Made by a program: the position numbers and the translations under genes | The notes under the pieces: generated by a model | The model's input: only the letters and a program-made list of their open reading frames with translations | Told to the model about the DNA's origin: nothing | The model's database searches: none | Origin: Phreatobacter sp. | Lineage (GTDB): Bacteria > Pseudomonadota > Alphaproteobacteria > Rhizobiales > Phreatobacteraceae | NCBI RefSeq assembly: GCF_016793595.1 | Contig: NZ_JAEULY010000015.1 | Span: 186,001-250,000, forward strand | Direction: 5' to 3' | Length of the DNA stretch: 64,000 nucleotides | Shown here: positions 8,341-17,606 of the stretch, piece by piece | Numbering within the stretch: position 1 is the first letter of the stretch | Layout of the letters: each line of letters begins with the position of its first letter

Positions 8341-10194
8341 ATGGATTCACCGCCCGAGAACGAACCCGGGTTCGATCTCGGGACGCCGGAACCGGCCGCG
8401 GCCCAGGCGAGCTACCGTGTCCTCGCCCGCAAATATCGTCCGCAACGCTTCGAGGACCTGATCGGCCAGGAGGCCATGGTCCGCACCCTGTCGAATGCCT
8501 TCGACACCGGCCGGATCGCGCAGGCCTATATGTTCACGGGCGTCCGCGGCGTCGGCAAGACGACCACCGCCCGCATCCTCGCCCGCGCGCTCAACTATGA
8601 GATTCCCGGCGAGGTCGACCGCCCGACCATCCATCTCGACCGGCTCGGGCGGCACTGCCAGTCGATCATGGAAGGCCGGCACGTCGACGTGATGGAGATC
8701 GACGCCGCCTCGCATACCGGCATCGACGACGTCCGCCAGATCACCGATGGCGCTCACTACGCGCCGGTTTCGGCCCGCTACAAGGTCTATATCGTCGACG
8801 AGGTCCACATGCTCTCGGAGAAGGCGTGGAACGCCTTCCTCAAGACGCTGGAGGAACCGCCGGCCCATGTGAAATTCATGTTCGCCACCACCGAGATCCG
8901 CAAGGTTCCGGTGACCGTGCTTTCCCGCTGCCAGCGCTTCGATCTCCGGCGCGTCGATGCCGACGTGCTGGTGCGTCACCTCGCCGGCATCTGCGACAAG
9001 GAGCGGGTCGAGATCGAGCCGGACGCGCTGAGCCTCATCGCGCGTGCGGGCGAGGGCTCGGTGCGCGACTCGCTGTCGATGCTCGACCAGGCCATCGCCC
9101 ACGGCGCCGGCAGGGTGGAGGCCGCGGAAGTCCGGCGCATGCTCGGCCTTGCCGACCGCGCCCGCGTCATCGACCTGTTCGAGCATCTGATGAGGGGCGA
9201 TCTCGCGGCCGCCATGGGTGAGCTCAAGAGCCAGTATCACGACGGCGCGGACCCCGAGATCATCCTCACCGAGCTCGCCGAGTTCGTGCATTTCGTCACC
9301 CGCGTGAAGGTGGTGCCGGCGGCGGCCGACGACGTGTCGTTCAGCGAGACCGAGCGAAGCCGCGGCCGCGACTTTGCCGAGAAACTGTCGCACCGCGTGC
9401 TGGCGCGCGCCTGGCAGATGCTGGTCAAGGGCATCGAGGAGGTCGGCCGCTCGCCGCGTCCCTTCGCCTCCGCCGACATGGCGCTGGTGCGCATCGCCCA
9501 TGCGGCGGACCTGCCGACGCCGGACGAGGCGTTGCGCATGCTGGCCGATGGGTCGGGCGCCGTCGGCGGCAGCGCCGCTGCGCGCGTGACGACCGGCGGC
9601 AATGGCGGCGGCGCGACTGCCCAGGCGATGGCCGTCGCCGGCGGTGCGCCGCGTCTTGCCTCCGTGGCCCGGCCGGAAGGTGCCCCTATCGCCATGCGTG
9701 CGCCCGAGCCGGCAGCCCGGCATCTGGTGGTCGCCGGCTTCACCGAACTTCTGAAGCTCTGCGCCGACAGACGCGACGTGCGCCTCAAGCAGCAGCTCGA
9801 GAGCGACGTGCACCTCGTCCATTGCGAGGATGGGCGCCTCGACATTCGTCCCACCCGCAATGCCGCGCCAACCCTTGCAGGCGACCTCCAGAAGAAGCTG
9901 TCCGAATGGACCGGCCGGCGCTGGATCGTGACCATCTCATCGGCCGAGGGCGAACCGACGGTGCGCCAGCGCCTCGCCGACGAGCAGGAAGCGCGCGAGC
10001 GCGGCGTGCTCGCCCATCCCGCCGTGCAGGCGGTGCTGGCCAAGTTCCCCGGCGCGGAGGTCGTCGCCGTGCGCCCGCTCGCAGGCGAGGGGCTCGACGC
10101 CCCGGCACCGGCGGCCGCCGGCACTTCCGACGACCCTGGCGCCGACGACGACGGCAACTGGGAGCCCGTCGATCCGTGGGACGACGATTTCTGA
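8341..10194 (+). CDS. dnaX: DNA polymerase III subunits gamma and tau
   Basis: 617 residues from the ATG at 8341; the open frame upstream overlaps the SRP RNA and is rejected. Clamp-loader ATPase: YRVLARKYRPQRFEDLIGQE, Walker A GVRGVGKTT (about 66-74), DEVH Walker B (about 152), SRC sensor (LSRCQRFDLRR). A C-terminal tau-like region follows (about 370-617). The usual zinc-binding Cys cluster is reduced to one Cys (LGRHCQSIMEGRHVD), as I recall for Rhizobiales. No A-rich slippage site for a short gamma form was seen. First of dnaX-ybaB-cupin-recR. Confidence 0.96.
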   Translation: MDSPPENEPGFDLGTPEPAAAQASYRVLARKYRPQRFEDLIGQEAMVRTLSNAFDTGRIAQAYMFTGVRGVGKTTTARILARALNYEIPGEVDRPTIHLDRLGRHCQSIMEGRHVDVMEIDAASHTGIDDVRQITDGAHYAPVSARYKVYIVDEVHMLSEKAWNAFLKTLEEPPAHVKFMFATTEIRKVPVTVLSRCQRFDLRRVDADVLVRHLAGICDKERVEIEPDALSLIARAGEGSVRDSLSMLDQAIAHGAGRVEAAEVRRMLGLADRARVIDLFEHLMRGDLAAAMGELKSQYHDGADPEIILTELAEFVHFVTRVKVVPAAADDVSFSETERSRGRDFAEKLSHRVLARAWQMLVKGIEEVGRSPRPFASADMALVRIAHAADLPTPDEALRMLADGSGAVGGSAAARVTTGGNGGGATAQAMAVAGGAPRLASVARPEGAPIAMRAPEPAARHLVVAGFTELLKLCADRRDVRLKQQLESDVHLVHCEDGRLDIRPTRNAAPTLAGDLQKKLSEWTGRRWIVTISSAEGEPTVRQRLADEQEARERGVLAHPAVQAVLAKFPGAEVVAVRPLAGEGLDAPAPAAAGTSDDPGADDDGNWEPVDPWDDDF

Positions 10195-10215
10195 TCCCGT
10201 TCGAGGACTGACGTC

Positions 10216-10539
10216 ATGAAAGACATTATGGGCCTGATGAAACAGGCGCAGGCCATGCAGGCGAAGCTCCAGGAGGCGCAGGCCGACATGGAGCGCACCG
10301 AGGTCGAGGGCTCGGCCGGCGGCGGCCTCGTCACCGTGCGCCTGACCGTCAAGGGCGACCTGCGCGGCCTGTCCGTCGATGCCTCGCTCCTGAAGGCCGA
10401 CGAGAAGGAGATCGTCGAGGACCTGATCGTCGCGGCCCATGCCGACGCCCGCAAGAAGGCCGAGGTGGTGGCGCAGGAGAAGATGAAGGGCGTCACCGGC
10501 GGCCTGCCGCTGCCGCCGGGCATGAAGCTGCCGTTCTGA
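10216..10539 (+). CDS. ybaB: Nucleoid-associated protein, YbaB/EbfC family
   Basis: 107 residues. Small DNA-binding protein with N-terminal coiled coil (MGLMKQAQAMQAKLQEAQADM) and the core VRLTVKGDLRGLSVD. Functions as a homodimer on DNA. It lies 21 bases after dnaX, in the conserved dnaX-ybaB-recR neighbourhood. Confidence 0.95.
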   Translation: MKDIMGLMKQAQAMQAKLQEAQADMERTEVEGSAGGGLVTVRLTVKGDLRGLSVDASLLKADEKEIVEDLIVAAHADARKKAEVVAQEKMKGVTGGLPLPPGMKLPF

Positions 10540-10546
10540 GGTTTCC

Positions 10547-11017
10547 ATGCCGCTCCGGCGTCTCGCCATTTCCGAGGTGAAGCCCTTCGCCTATGCCTTC
10601 GAGGCGGGGATCGGCGGCACGATGACCGATGTCGGGCGAACGCTCGGCAGCGAGACGATCGGGCTGATCATCCAGACCGTGCCGCCCGGCAACCGCGCCT
10701 CGCGCCGGCACCGTCACGTGTTCCAGGAAGAGATCCTGATCGTGATGGGCGGCGCCGGCATGCTGCTGCACGGCGACGAGCGGATTGCGGTGAAACCGGG
10801 CGATGCCTTCTGCTATCTGGCGAACGATCCGGAACTCCACACGTTCGAGAACACCGGCTCCGCCGACCTCGTCATCTGGGCTTTCGGCAACCGCTTTCCG
10901 CACGAGGTCTGCCTCTACCCGGACCAGGGCGTCGCCTTCGTCGAGGGGCTCGGCGCGGAGGTCCCGCTCGACAGGATCGCGGCAAGCGCATGGACCGAGG
11001 ATCGGCGCAAGACATGA
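10547..11017 (+). CDS. Cupin-domain protein of unknown function
   Basis: 156 residues, single cupin_2 barrel. Metal-binding motif 1 is seen as H55, H57, E61 ([10 protein letters not shown]) and motif 2 as H98 (ELHTFEN). Start is 7 bases after ybaB and its end is 10 bases before recR, so it is embedded in the dnaX-ybaB-recR operon. This gene is not part of the usual operon. Substrate or binding role cannot be inferred; no enzyme-specific signature is recognised. Confidence 0.85.
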   Translation: MPLRRLAISEVKPFAYAFEAGIGGTMTDVGRTLGSETIGLIIQTVPPGNRASRRHRHVFQEEILIVMGGAGMLLHGDERIAVKPGDAFCYLANDPELHTFENTGSADLVIWAFGNRFPHEVCLYPDQGVAFVEGLGAEVPLDRIAASAWTEDRRKT

Positions 11018-11027
11018 GGGCATTCCA

Positions 11028-11633
11028 ATGAGCCGCCGCGTCGCAGGCCCCGAGATCGAGCGCCTGATCCAGCTGCTGGCCAAGCTGCCGGGGCTCGGGC
11101 CGCGCTCGGCCCGCCGCGCCGCGCTGCATCTCGTCAAGAAGCGCGAAAGCCTGATGCAGCCGCTGACGGCGGCGCTGGGCGAGGCGCTCGACAAGATCGT
11201 GATCTGCTCGACCTGCGGCAATGTCGACACGTCCGATCCCTGCACGGTCTGCACCGATCCGCGCCGCGACGGCTCGGTGATCGTGGTGGTCGAGGACGTT
11301 TCCGACCTCTGGGCGCTGGAGCGCGCCGGCGCGATCAACGCGAAATATCACGTGCTTGGCGGCACGCTGTCGCCGCTCGACGGCGTCGGGCCGCAGGACC
11401 TCAATATCGAGAGTCTCGTCAACCGCGTCAGGGCAGGCGGCGTGCGCGAGGTGATCCTTGCCGTGAACGCCACCGTCGACGGCCAGACGACCGCGCACTA
11501 CGTCACGGACCTGCTCGCCGGCACCGGCGTCACCGTGACACGGCTCGCCCATGGCGTGCCGGTCGGCGGCGAGCTCGACTATCTCGACGAGGGCACGATC
11601 TCGGCAGCGATCCGGTCGCGGACGGCGTTCTGA
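11028..11633 (+). CDS. recR: Recombination mediator RecR
   Basis: 201 residues. Acts with RecF/RecO to load RecA on gapped DNA. Helix-hairpin-helix [19 protein letters not shown] (18-36), C4 zinc finger (C60, C63, C72, C75), Toprim domain (about 80-175) starting [12 protein letters not shown], and C-terminal [15 protein letters not shown]. The frame is open to 10803 upstream, but the ATG at 11028 matches the family N-terminus. It converges with uxuB with only three bases between the stops. Confidence 0.96.
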   Translation: MSRRVAGPEIERLIQLLAKLPGLGPRSARRAALHLVKKRESLMQPLTAALGEALDKIVICSTCGNVDTSDPCTVCTDPRRDGSVIVVVEDVSDLWALERAGAINAKYHVLGGTLSPLDGVGPQDLNIESLVNRVRAGGVREVILAVNATVDGQTTAHYVTDLLAGTGVTVTRLAHGVPVGGELDYLDEGTISAAIRSRTAF

Positions 11634-11636
11634 GCG

Positions 11637-13118
11637 TCAGAGCGCCAGCTCCCCGGCCTGAAATCGCCGCGCCGTCTCCTTCGCGCCGACCGCATAGAGC
11701 GAGGCGAGAGCAGCCGTCACGGGCCTGACCAGCCGAGGGTCGGCGGCGAGTTCGCCGAACACTTCGCTCAACGACAGCAGGGCCGGCGCCAGCCGCTCGG
11801 CAACCGGTCCGGCCTCGCGCGCAATGTCCGCCAGCCGACCCGCCATCGGATCGCGCACGTCGATGGCCGCGCCCTTCTCGTCGATGCCGGTAACGTAGCG
11901 CATCCAGGCGGCGATCCCGAGCGCCGGTGCGCCGGCCGCCATCCCCTTGCCGAGGCGTTCGCGGACGGTGGCGACGAGACGCTGCGGCAGTTTCTGCGAG
12001 CCGTCCATGGCGATCTGCCATGTGCGGTGGCGCAGCGCCGGATTGGCGAAGCGCTGGATGAGGCTTGCCTTGTAGGCCTCGACGTCGAAGCCCGTCAGAG
12101 CCCTGAGCGTCGGCGTCGCATCGCCCACGAGCCGGCGAACCGTTCCGGCGATACCGGTATCCGCAATAGCGTCGGCGACCGTCTCGTAGCCGCAGAGATA
12201 GCCGAGATAGGCGAGCGTGGAGTGCGACCCGTTGAGGAGGCGCAGCTTCATCAGCTCGTAGGGCGCGACGTCCCCGACCATCTCGACACCTGACGCGGCG
12301 AGGTCCGGCCGGCCGGAAGGGAAATGGTCCTCCACCACCCATTGCCAGAAGGGCTCGGCGACGACCGGCCATGCATCCTCGACGCCGAGGGCGCGGGCGA
12401 TTTCCTCGCGATCGGCATCGGTCGTCGCCGGCACGATGCGGTCGACCATGGTCGAGGGACAGGCGAGGTTGTCCCCGACCCATCGGCCAAGGTCGGCATT
12501 GCGCAGGGCGGCGAAGCGGGCGAGCACGCGCTTCACCGTCTCGCCGTTGGCCGGGAGATTGTCGCAGGAGAGCACCGTGAAAGGCGCGACACCCGCCGCG
12601 CGCCGGCGCGCCAATACCTCGACGATGATGCCGACCGCCGAGCGCGGCAGGTTCGAGGTCAGGTCGTGACGGATATCGGGGTGATCCTCGGCCAGCGCGC
12701 CGGTGGCGGGATCGTGGCAGTAGCCCTTCTCGGTGACGGTCAGCGAGACGATGCGGATGGCGGGATCGGCAAGGCGTTCCAGCAGCTTCAGCGGCGTTTC
12801 GGGAGCGACGAGCACCTCGCTGACCGATCCGATGATGCGATGACGCGTCGGCCCGGCCGAGCGCACCGCCAGCGTGTAGAGCCCGCCCTGCGGGGTCAGC
12901 GCATCATAGGTGTCCGGCGCGCGGAGCGAGGCGCCGACGATGCCCCAGCCTACCTCGCCGGCCGCCAGCCGGTCATCGATCACCACGGCCTGGTGCGCGC
13001 GGTGAAACGCGCCGATGCCGAGATGAACAATGCCCGGCCTGATCGTGGCGCGATCATAGGCGGGGCGCGCGACTACAGCCGGCACGTCGGGCAAAGTCTT
13101 TTCCGACAGCCGCCTCAC
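11637..13118 (-). CDS. uxuB: Fructuronate reductase / mannitol dehydrogenase family (UxuB)
   Basis: 493 residues. NAD-linked polyol dehydrogenase fold: N-terminal VHLGIGAFHRAHQAV dinucleotide site and family signature KLRLLNGSHSTLAYLG (about 288-303) with catalytic Lys/Asn/His. The start is GTG at 13118, overlapping the uxaC stop (GTGA), which indicates translational coupling. Next to uxaC the likely reaction is D-fructuronate to D-mannonate in glucuronate catabolism. Tagaturonate or mannitol activity is possible from sequence alone. No uxuA is visible in the window. Confidence 0.85.
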   Translation of the reverse strand: MRRLSEKTLPDVPAVVARPAYDRATIRPGIVHLGIGAFHRAHQAVVIDDRLAAGEVGWGIVGASLRAPDTYDALTPQGGLYTLAVRSAGPTRHRIIGSVSEVLVAPETPLKLLERLADPAIRIVSLTVTEKGYCHDPATGALAEDHPDIRHDLTSNLPRSAVGIIVEVLARRRAAGVAPFTVLSCDNLPANGETVKRVLARFAALRNADLGRWVGDNLACPSTMVDRIVPATTDADREEIARALGVEDAWPVVAEPFWQWVVEDHFPSGRPDLAASGVEMVGDVAPYELMKLRLLNGSHSTLAYLGYLCGYETVADAIADTGIAGTVRRLVGDATPTLRALTGFDVEAYKASLIQRFANPALRHRTWQIAMDGSQKLPQRLVATVRERLGKGMAAGAPALGIAAWMRYVTGIDEKGAAIDVRDPMAGRLADIAREAGPVAERLAPALLSLSEVFGELAADPRLVRPVTAALASLYAVGAKETARRFQAGELAL

Positions 13119-14551
13119 AGCCGATACGCCTTCTTCGCGAGGCCATAGGCGAGATCGCTGGCGAGATCGAAAGCCTCGTCCTCGTCAAGCCGATGGTCGG
13201 CGACCAGCTCTGCGAGATGCGCACAGTCCACGCGGCGGGCGACGTCGTGCCGGGCGGGAATGGACGGGAAGGCGCGGGTGTCGTCGTTGAAGCCCGCCGT
13301 GTTGTAGAAGCCCGCCGTCTCGATCGCCTGCGCCTTGAAGCGTTTCATGCCCTCGACCGAATCGAAGAACCACCAGGGCGGTCCGAGCTTCAGCGCGGGA
13401 TAGTGACCCGCGAGCGGCGCGAGTTCGCGCGAATAGGCGGTCTCGTCCAGCGTGAACAGGATGATGCTCAGGTCCGGCTCGTTGCCGACCGCGTCGAGCA
13501 ACGGCTTCAGCGCCGCGACATAGTCGGTGCGGCCGGGAATATCGGCGCCCATGTCACGGCCGAAGCGGGCGAAAACATAGGCGTTGTGGTTGCGCCGCGA
13601 GCCCGGATGGATCTGCAGGACGAGGCCGTCGTCGAGGCTCATCCGCGCCATCTCGGTGAGCATCTGGCCGCGGAACAGATCCGCCTCCTCCGCATTGGGC
13701 GCGCCCGTCGTCACCGCCCGGAACAGCCGCTCGGCATCGGCGACGGAAAGGTTCGCCGTGCGCGCCGAGGGCAGGCCGTGGTCGGAGGCGGTCGCGCCAT
13801 AGCGCCTGAAGAAGGCGCGGCGCTTGCGGTGCGCCTCCAGATAGCCCGTCCACGTCGCCGTATCCTCCCCGGTGATCTCGCCGAGCCGCGCGACATTGGC
13901 GCGGAAGCCCTCGAAATCCGGATCGGTCACGGCATCGGGCCGATAGGTCGTGACGACCCGCCCCTTCCAGCCGGAAGCGGCGAGCCGCGCGTGCCATTTG
14001 AGGTCATCGAGCGCGCCTTCCGTGGTCGCGATCACCTCGATGCCGAAAGCCTCGAACAGGGCGCGCGGCCGATAGGCCGGCAGTTTCAGCGCCGTGTCGA
14101 TCCGCTCGTAAACCGCGTCCGCGTTCGCAGTGTTCAACCGCTCGTCCAGTCCGAACAGGGCGGCGAAGGCATGGTCCAGCCAGAGCCGGGTCGGCGTGCC
14201 GCGAAACAGGTGATAGTTCGCCGCGAACAGCCGCCAGACCGCGCGCGGGTCGGTCTCCACCGGCGTACCGTCTTTCGCGGGGATGCCGAGCGCCTCCATC
14301 GGCACGCCCTGAGAATGGAGCATGCGGAAGACGTAATGGTCCGGCGTCACGAAGAGCGAGGACGGGTCGGCGAAAGCCTCGTTCTCGGCATACCAGCGCG
14401 GGTCGGTATGGCCGTGCGGCGACACGATCGGCAGGGCCGCCACGCTGTCGTAGAGCCGCCGCGCGATGGCGCGAGCGGTCGGATCGGCGGGAAGCAGACG
14501 GTCGGGTGGCGCAATGCGGCTCGTCGCCGCCGGAAGCCTCTGCGGGATCAT
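13115..14551 (-). CDS. uxaC: Uronate (glucuronate) isomerase
   Basis: 478 residues from the ATG at 14551, which has GGGAGGAG directly upstream; the longer frame to 14629 would run through the operator and is rejected. Isomerises D-glucuronate to D-fructuronate (and galacturonate to tagaturonate). An amidohydrolase-type metal site is suggested by SPHGHTDPRW (44-53). Also seen are RTDYVAALKPLLDAVG and a conserved C-terminal DSVEGMKRF. First gene of uxaC-uxuB. Confidence 0.93.
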   Translation of the reverse strand: MIPQRLPAATSRIAPPDRLLPADPTARAIARRLYDSVAALPIVSPHGHTDPRWYAENEAFADPSSLFVTPDHYVFRMLHSQGVPMEALGIPAKDGTPVETDPRAVWRLFAANYHLFRGTPTRLWLDHAFAALFGLDERLNTANADAVYERIDTALKLPAYRPRALFEAFGIEVIATTEGALDDLKWHARLAASGWKGRVVTTYRPDAVTDPDFEGFRANVARLGEITGEDTATWTGYLEAHRKRRAFFRRYGATASDHGLPSARTANLSVADAERLFRAVTTGAPNAEEADLFRGQMLTEMARMSLDDGLVLQIHPGSRRNHNAYVFARFGRDMGADIPGRTDYVAALKPLLDAVGNEPDLSIILFTLDETAYSRELAPLAGHYPALKLGPPWWFFDSVEGMKRFKAQAIETAGFYNTAGFNDDTRAFPSIPARHDVARRVDCAHLAELVADHRLDEDEAFDLASDLAYGLAKKAYRL

Positions 14552-14606
14552 CGCTCCTCCCATGCGCCCGCCGCTGTGCCGCGGACGTGGCGTCGCACAT
14601 GCTCGG

Positions 14607-14634
14607 AAACTAGTATGGTAGTTTGGCAAGTCAA
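14607..14634 (-). promoter_or_regulatory. Inverted-repeat operator and -35 box upstream of uxaC
   Basis: AAACTAGTATGGTAGTTT (14607-14624): perfect 6-bp arms AAACTA/TAGTTT around six bases. A TTGACT -35-like hexamer on the minus strand (14629-14634) lies directly upstream. Site size and layout resemble GntR-family (UxuR/ExuR-like) operators of uronate genes. The cognate regulator is not in the window. Confidence 0.55.
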
Positions 14635-14730
14635 TCGAAACGGCGCGCGCGCCATGCCGGCTTGCCCCGCGCTCCCGGCTGTCGCAGAGGTTGGACTGCG
14701 CGGCGCGAGCGAGACGGCAAGGAGACGGGG

Positions 14731-15486
14731 TTGAGGACGATCACGGTCATCGGCATCGGCATGGGCAGTCCGGAGCACCTGACGCTGGAGGCCATCGCGG
14801 CGATCCGCTCGGCCGATGCCTTCCTGATGATCGAGAAGGGCACGGCGGCCGACGAGCTCGTGGCGATCCGCGAGACCATCCTGGACCGCGTGCTCGACGG
14901 CCGCATGCCTGCCATCGTCCGCATCGCCAATCCGAAACGCGACGCGGCCGATCCGGATTATCGCGCCGGCGTCGACCGCTGGCATGGCGCGCGCGTCGCG
15001 CTCTATTCGGAAGCGATTGCCGGGCTGCCTGACGATGCGCACGGCGCGTTCCTGGTCTGGGGCGATCCGGCCTTCTACGATTCGACCATCCGCATCCTCG
15101 ACCAGGCCGCGACCGGCCGCGCGACTTTCGCCCTGAAGGTCATTCCCGGCATCAGCGCGCCGCAGGCGCTCGCCGCCGCCCACGGAATTCCACTCAACCG
15201 GATCGGCGAGCCGATCCACGTCACGACCGGACGCCGGCTCGCCGCCGGACCGCCGCACGATCTCGACTCGACGGTCGTCATGCTGGACGACGGATCGGCG
15301 CTGGAGGCCCTGGACCCCGACGGAATCGCGATCTGGTGGGGTGCCTATCTCGGCACGCCGGACGAGGTTCTGGTCGCCGGTCCGCTCGGCGAGGTGAAGG
15401 CGGAGATCCTGCGTCTGCGGCGGGAGAAACGTTCCGCCAAGGGCTGGATCATGGACACCTATCTGCTGCGGCGGATCGCCGGATAG
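14731..15486 (+). CDS. cobF: Precorrin-6A synthase (deacetylating) CobF
   Basis: 251 residues. SAM-dependent C1 methyltransferase that also releases acetate from precorrin-5 in aerobic corrin synthesis. The start is an unusual TTG at 14731 with GGAG six bases upstream. The next ATG would cut into the N-terminal SAM-site strand TVIGIGMGSPEHLTLEA. Also seen are WGDPAFYDSTIRIL and VIPGISAPQALAAAHGIPLN. Stands apart from the other cob genes, on the plus strand, and converges with cobB with three bases between stops. Confidence 0.92.
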   Translation: MRTITVIGIGMGSPEHLTLEAIAAIRSADAFLMIEKGTAADELVAIRETILDRVLDGRMPAIVRIANPKRDAADPDYRAGVDRWHGARVALYSEAIAGLPDDAHGAFLVWGDPAFYDSTIRILDQAATGRATFALKVIPGISAPQALAAAHGIPLNRIGEPIHVTTGRRLAAGPPHDLDSTVVMLDDGSALEALDPDGIAIWWGAYLGTPDEVLVAGPLGEVKAEILRLRREKRSAKGWIMDTYLLRRIAG

Positions 15487-15489
15487 GCG

Positions 15490-16809
15490 TCACGCCCGCG
15501 CAATGGCGTGAAAGAACGAACCCGATACCCGGCCGCGCACATGACCGACCGGGCCGAGGCTCGCACCCTCGGCATCGACCGCCTCGCCCAGCGTCCCCTC
15601 CGGCGAAGACGCGATGATCGTCGCGTAGTGGAACTCGTGCCCCGTGAGCCGGCTGCCGCCCGGCCCGAGAACGCTCGGCGACGCGGTCGTCACGACCCGG
15701 TATCCCAGCGACATCTTCCGCCTGGCGAAACTGGTCGAGACCGGCAGCAGGCCGAGCATGGGATGGCCGGTGCCCTCGGCATCCTCCAGCATGTCGCCGA
15801 GAACCATGTAGCCCCCGCACTCGCCGTGGACGGGCCTCGCCTCGGCGAAGCGCCGAACGCCCTCCCGGAAGCGGGCCGCGCCCGACAGCGTTGCCGCATG
15901 GAGTTCGGGATAGCCGCCCGGCAGCCAGCAGGCGTCGCAATCGTCCGGCGGCGGCTGGTCGGCCAGCGGCGAAAACGGCACGATCTCGGCGCCGGCGGCG
16001 CGCCAGCCGGCCTCGACATGCGGATAGACGAAGGAGAAGGCGGCATCGCGCGCCACCGCGATGCGGCGGCCCGGCGGCGGCAGCGGTGGTGCGTTCGCAT
16101 GGGCGACCGCCGGAATCGCGGCATCCGCGGCGGCGACAAGCGCGTCGAGGTTCACGGCCGCGGCCACGGCGTCCGCCAGCCGGTCGAGGCGCTCCGCGAG
16201 ATCGGCCGTCTCGCCGGCCTGGACGAGGCCGAGATGGCGCTCGGGCAGGATCAGGCTCGCCTCGCGCGGCAGCGCGCCGAACACGGTCAACCCGATCCGC
16301 TCCATGCCGTCGACGACGAGGCGGCGGTGCCGTTCGCTCGCCACCTTGTTGAGGATGACGCCGGTCACCTTGATGCGCGGATCGTAAGTCGCGCAGCCGA
16401 GCGCGACGGCGGCGGCCGACTGCGCCTGTCCCGACACGTCGATGACCAGCACGACGGGCCAGCGCAGCCGCGCGGCGATGTCGGCGCTCGCGCCGGTGCG
16501 ACCCTTCGCGGCGCGGACGCCGTCGAACAAACCCATCGATCCCTCGCCGACGACGATATCGGCGGCAGCCGAGGCTTCCGCCGCGAGCCGGTCGATCAGC
16601 GCGTCCGGCATGGCGAAACTGTCGAGATTGCAGCTGGGCGCGCCAGTCGCGGCGGCGTGAAATGCGGGGTCGATATAGTCCGGCCCGCATTTGACGCCGC
16701 GCACGGCAAGCCCGCGCCGACGCAGCGCGCGCTGCAGGCCGAGCGTCACGGTCGTCTTGCCGGAGCCGGAGCGCGGCGCGCCGATCAGCAATCCCTTTGC
16801 CGGCTTCAT
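15490..16809 (-). CDS. cobB: Cobyrinate (hydrogenobyrinate) a,c-diamide synthase CobB
   Basis: 439 residues. Amidates the a and c side chains of hydrogenobyrinate using glutamine and ATP. N-terminal ATP site GAPRSGSGKTT (10-20) and VKCGPDYIDP; C-terminal class I glutamine amidotransferase with nucleophile in HGECGGYMVLGD (Cys about 330). Start overlaps the cobA stop by four bases (16806-16809). Last gene of the minus-strand cob run. Confidence 0.95.
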   Translation of the reverse strand: MKPAKGLLIGAPRSGSGKTTVTLGLQRALRRRGLAVRGVKCGPDYIDPAFHAAATGAPSCNLDSFAMPDALIDRLAAEASAAADIVVGEGSMGLFDGVRAAKGRTGASADIAARLRWPVVLVIDVSGQAQSAAAVALGCATYDPRIKVTGVILNKVASERHRRLVVDGMERIGLTVFGALPREASLILPERHLGLVQAGETADLAERLDRLADAVAAAVNLDALVAAADAAIPAVAHANAPPLPPPGRRIAVARDAAFSFVYPHVEAGWRAAGAEIVPFSPLADQPPPDDCDACWLPGGYPELHAATLSGAARFREGVRRFAEARPVHGECGGYMVLGDMLEDAEGTGHPMLGLLPVSTSFARRKMSLGYRVVTTASPSVLGPGGSRLTGHEFHYATIIASSPEGTLGEAVDAEGASLGPVGHVRGRVSGSFFHAIARA

Positions 16810-17606
16810 GACTGATGGTCCATCGCCGGAGACAGCACATAAGCCGCGATTGCCCGGCGAAGCTCGGCGATGGCGCCGATGGCGATCACGGCCGGCGAGC
16901 GGATCGCCCCGGTCTCCGCAAGGCCGGCGAGGTCGCCGAGCCGGCTCTCGGCCACCTGCTCGCGATCGGTCGAGACGCGATAAACCGCGATGGCCGGCGT
17001 GTCCGGGCCAAGCCCGCCCGCCATCAGGGCGGCCGTGATCGGCGCCAGATTGGACACCGCCATGTAGAGCACGATGGGCTGGCCGGTGCGAGCGAGCGCC
17101 GCCCAGTCCAGCGCCTTGTCCTCGGCGAGATGGCCCGTGGCGAGGATGACCGCGTGGTTGGTGTCGCGCGAGGTCGCGGGAATGCCGTGGACGGCGAGAC
17201 TGGCGAGGCCGGACGAAACGCCCGGCACGATACGGAAGGCGATGCCGGCAGCCGCCAGCGTCTCGGCTTCCTCGTGGCCGCGCCCGAAGATGAAGGGGTC
17301 GCCGCCCTTCAGCCGCAGGACGCGGCGGCCGGCGCGGGCATGGGCGACCAGCATGGCGCTGATCTCAGCCTGTTTCGGCGACGGCTGGTGGCCGCGCTTG
17401 CCGGCATTCTCCAGCAGCGCGCCGGCACGCGCCAGCGTCAGCACGCGTGGATCGATCAGCGCGTCGTGAACGACGACGTCGGCCTCGGCGAGAGCATGGA
17501 GCGCGGTCAGCGTCATCAGGCCGGGATCGCCGGGACCGGCGCCGACCAGCCAGACGGTGCCCGGCGCGAAGGCCGGCAGAAGATGGTTCGGCAGGGCCGG
17601 GATCAT
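16806..17606 (-). CDS. cobA: Uroporphyrinogen-III C-methyltransferase CobA
   Basis: 266 residues. Methylates uroporphyrinogen III at C2 and C7 to precorrin-2, the entry to siroheme and cobalamin. [44 protein letters not shown] and ATGH motifs are all present. It is the stand-alone enzyme, with no CysG dehydrogenase/chelatase fusion. The ATG at 17606 overlaps the cobM stop by four bases; the much longer open frame upstream is antisense noise. Confidence 0.95.
   Translation of the reverse strand: MIPALPNHLLPAFAPGTVWLVGAGPGDPGLMTLTALHALAEADVVVHDALIDPRVLTLARAGALLENAGKRGHQPSPKQAEISAMLVAHARAGRRVLRLKGGDPFIFGRGHEEAETLAAAGIAFRIVPGVSSGLASLAVHGIPATSRDTNHAVILATGHLAEDKALDWAALARTGQPIVLYMAVSNLAPITAALMAGGLGPDTPAIAVYRVSTDREQVAESRLGDLAGLAETGAIRSPAVIAIGAIAELRRAIAAYVLSPAMDHQS

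Noticed and set aside
14552..14629. Longer uxaC start at 14629
   Set aside because: Would place coding sequence over the perfect operator; the ATG at 14551 has GGGAGGAG and fits the family length.
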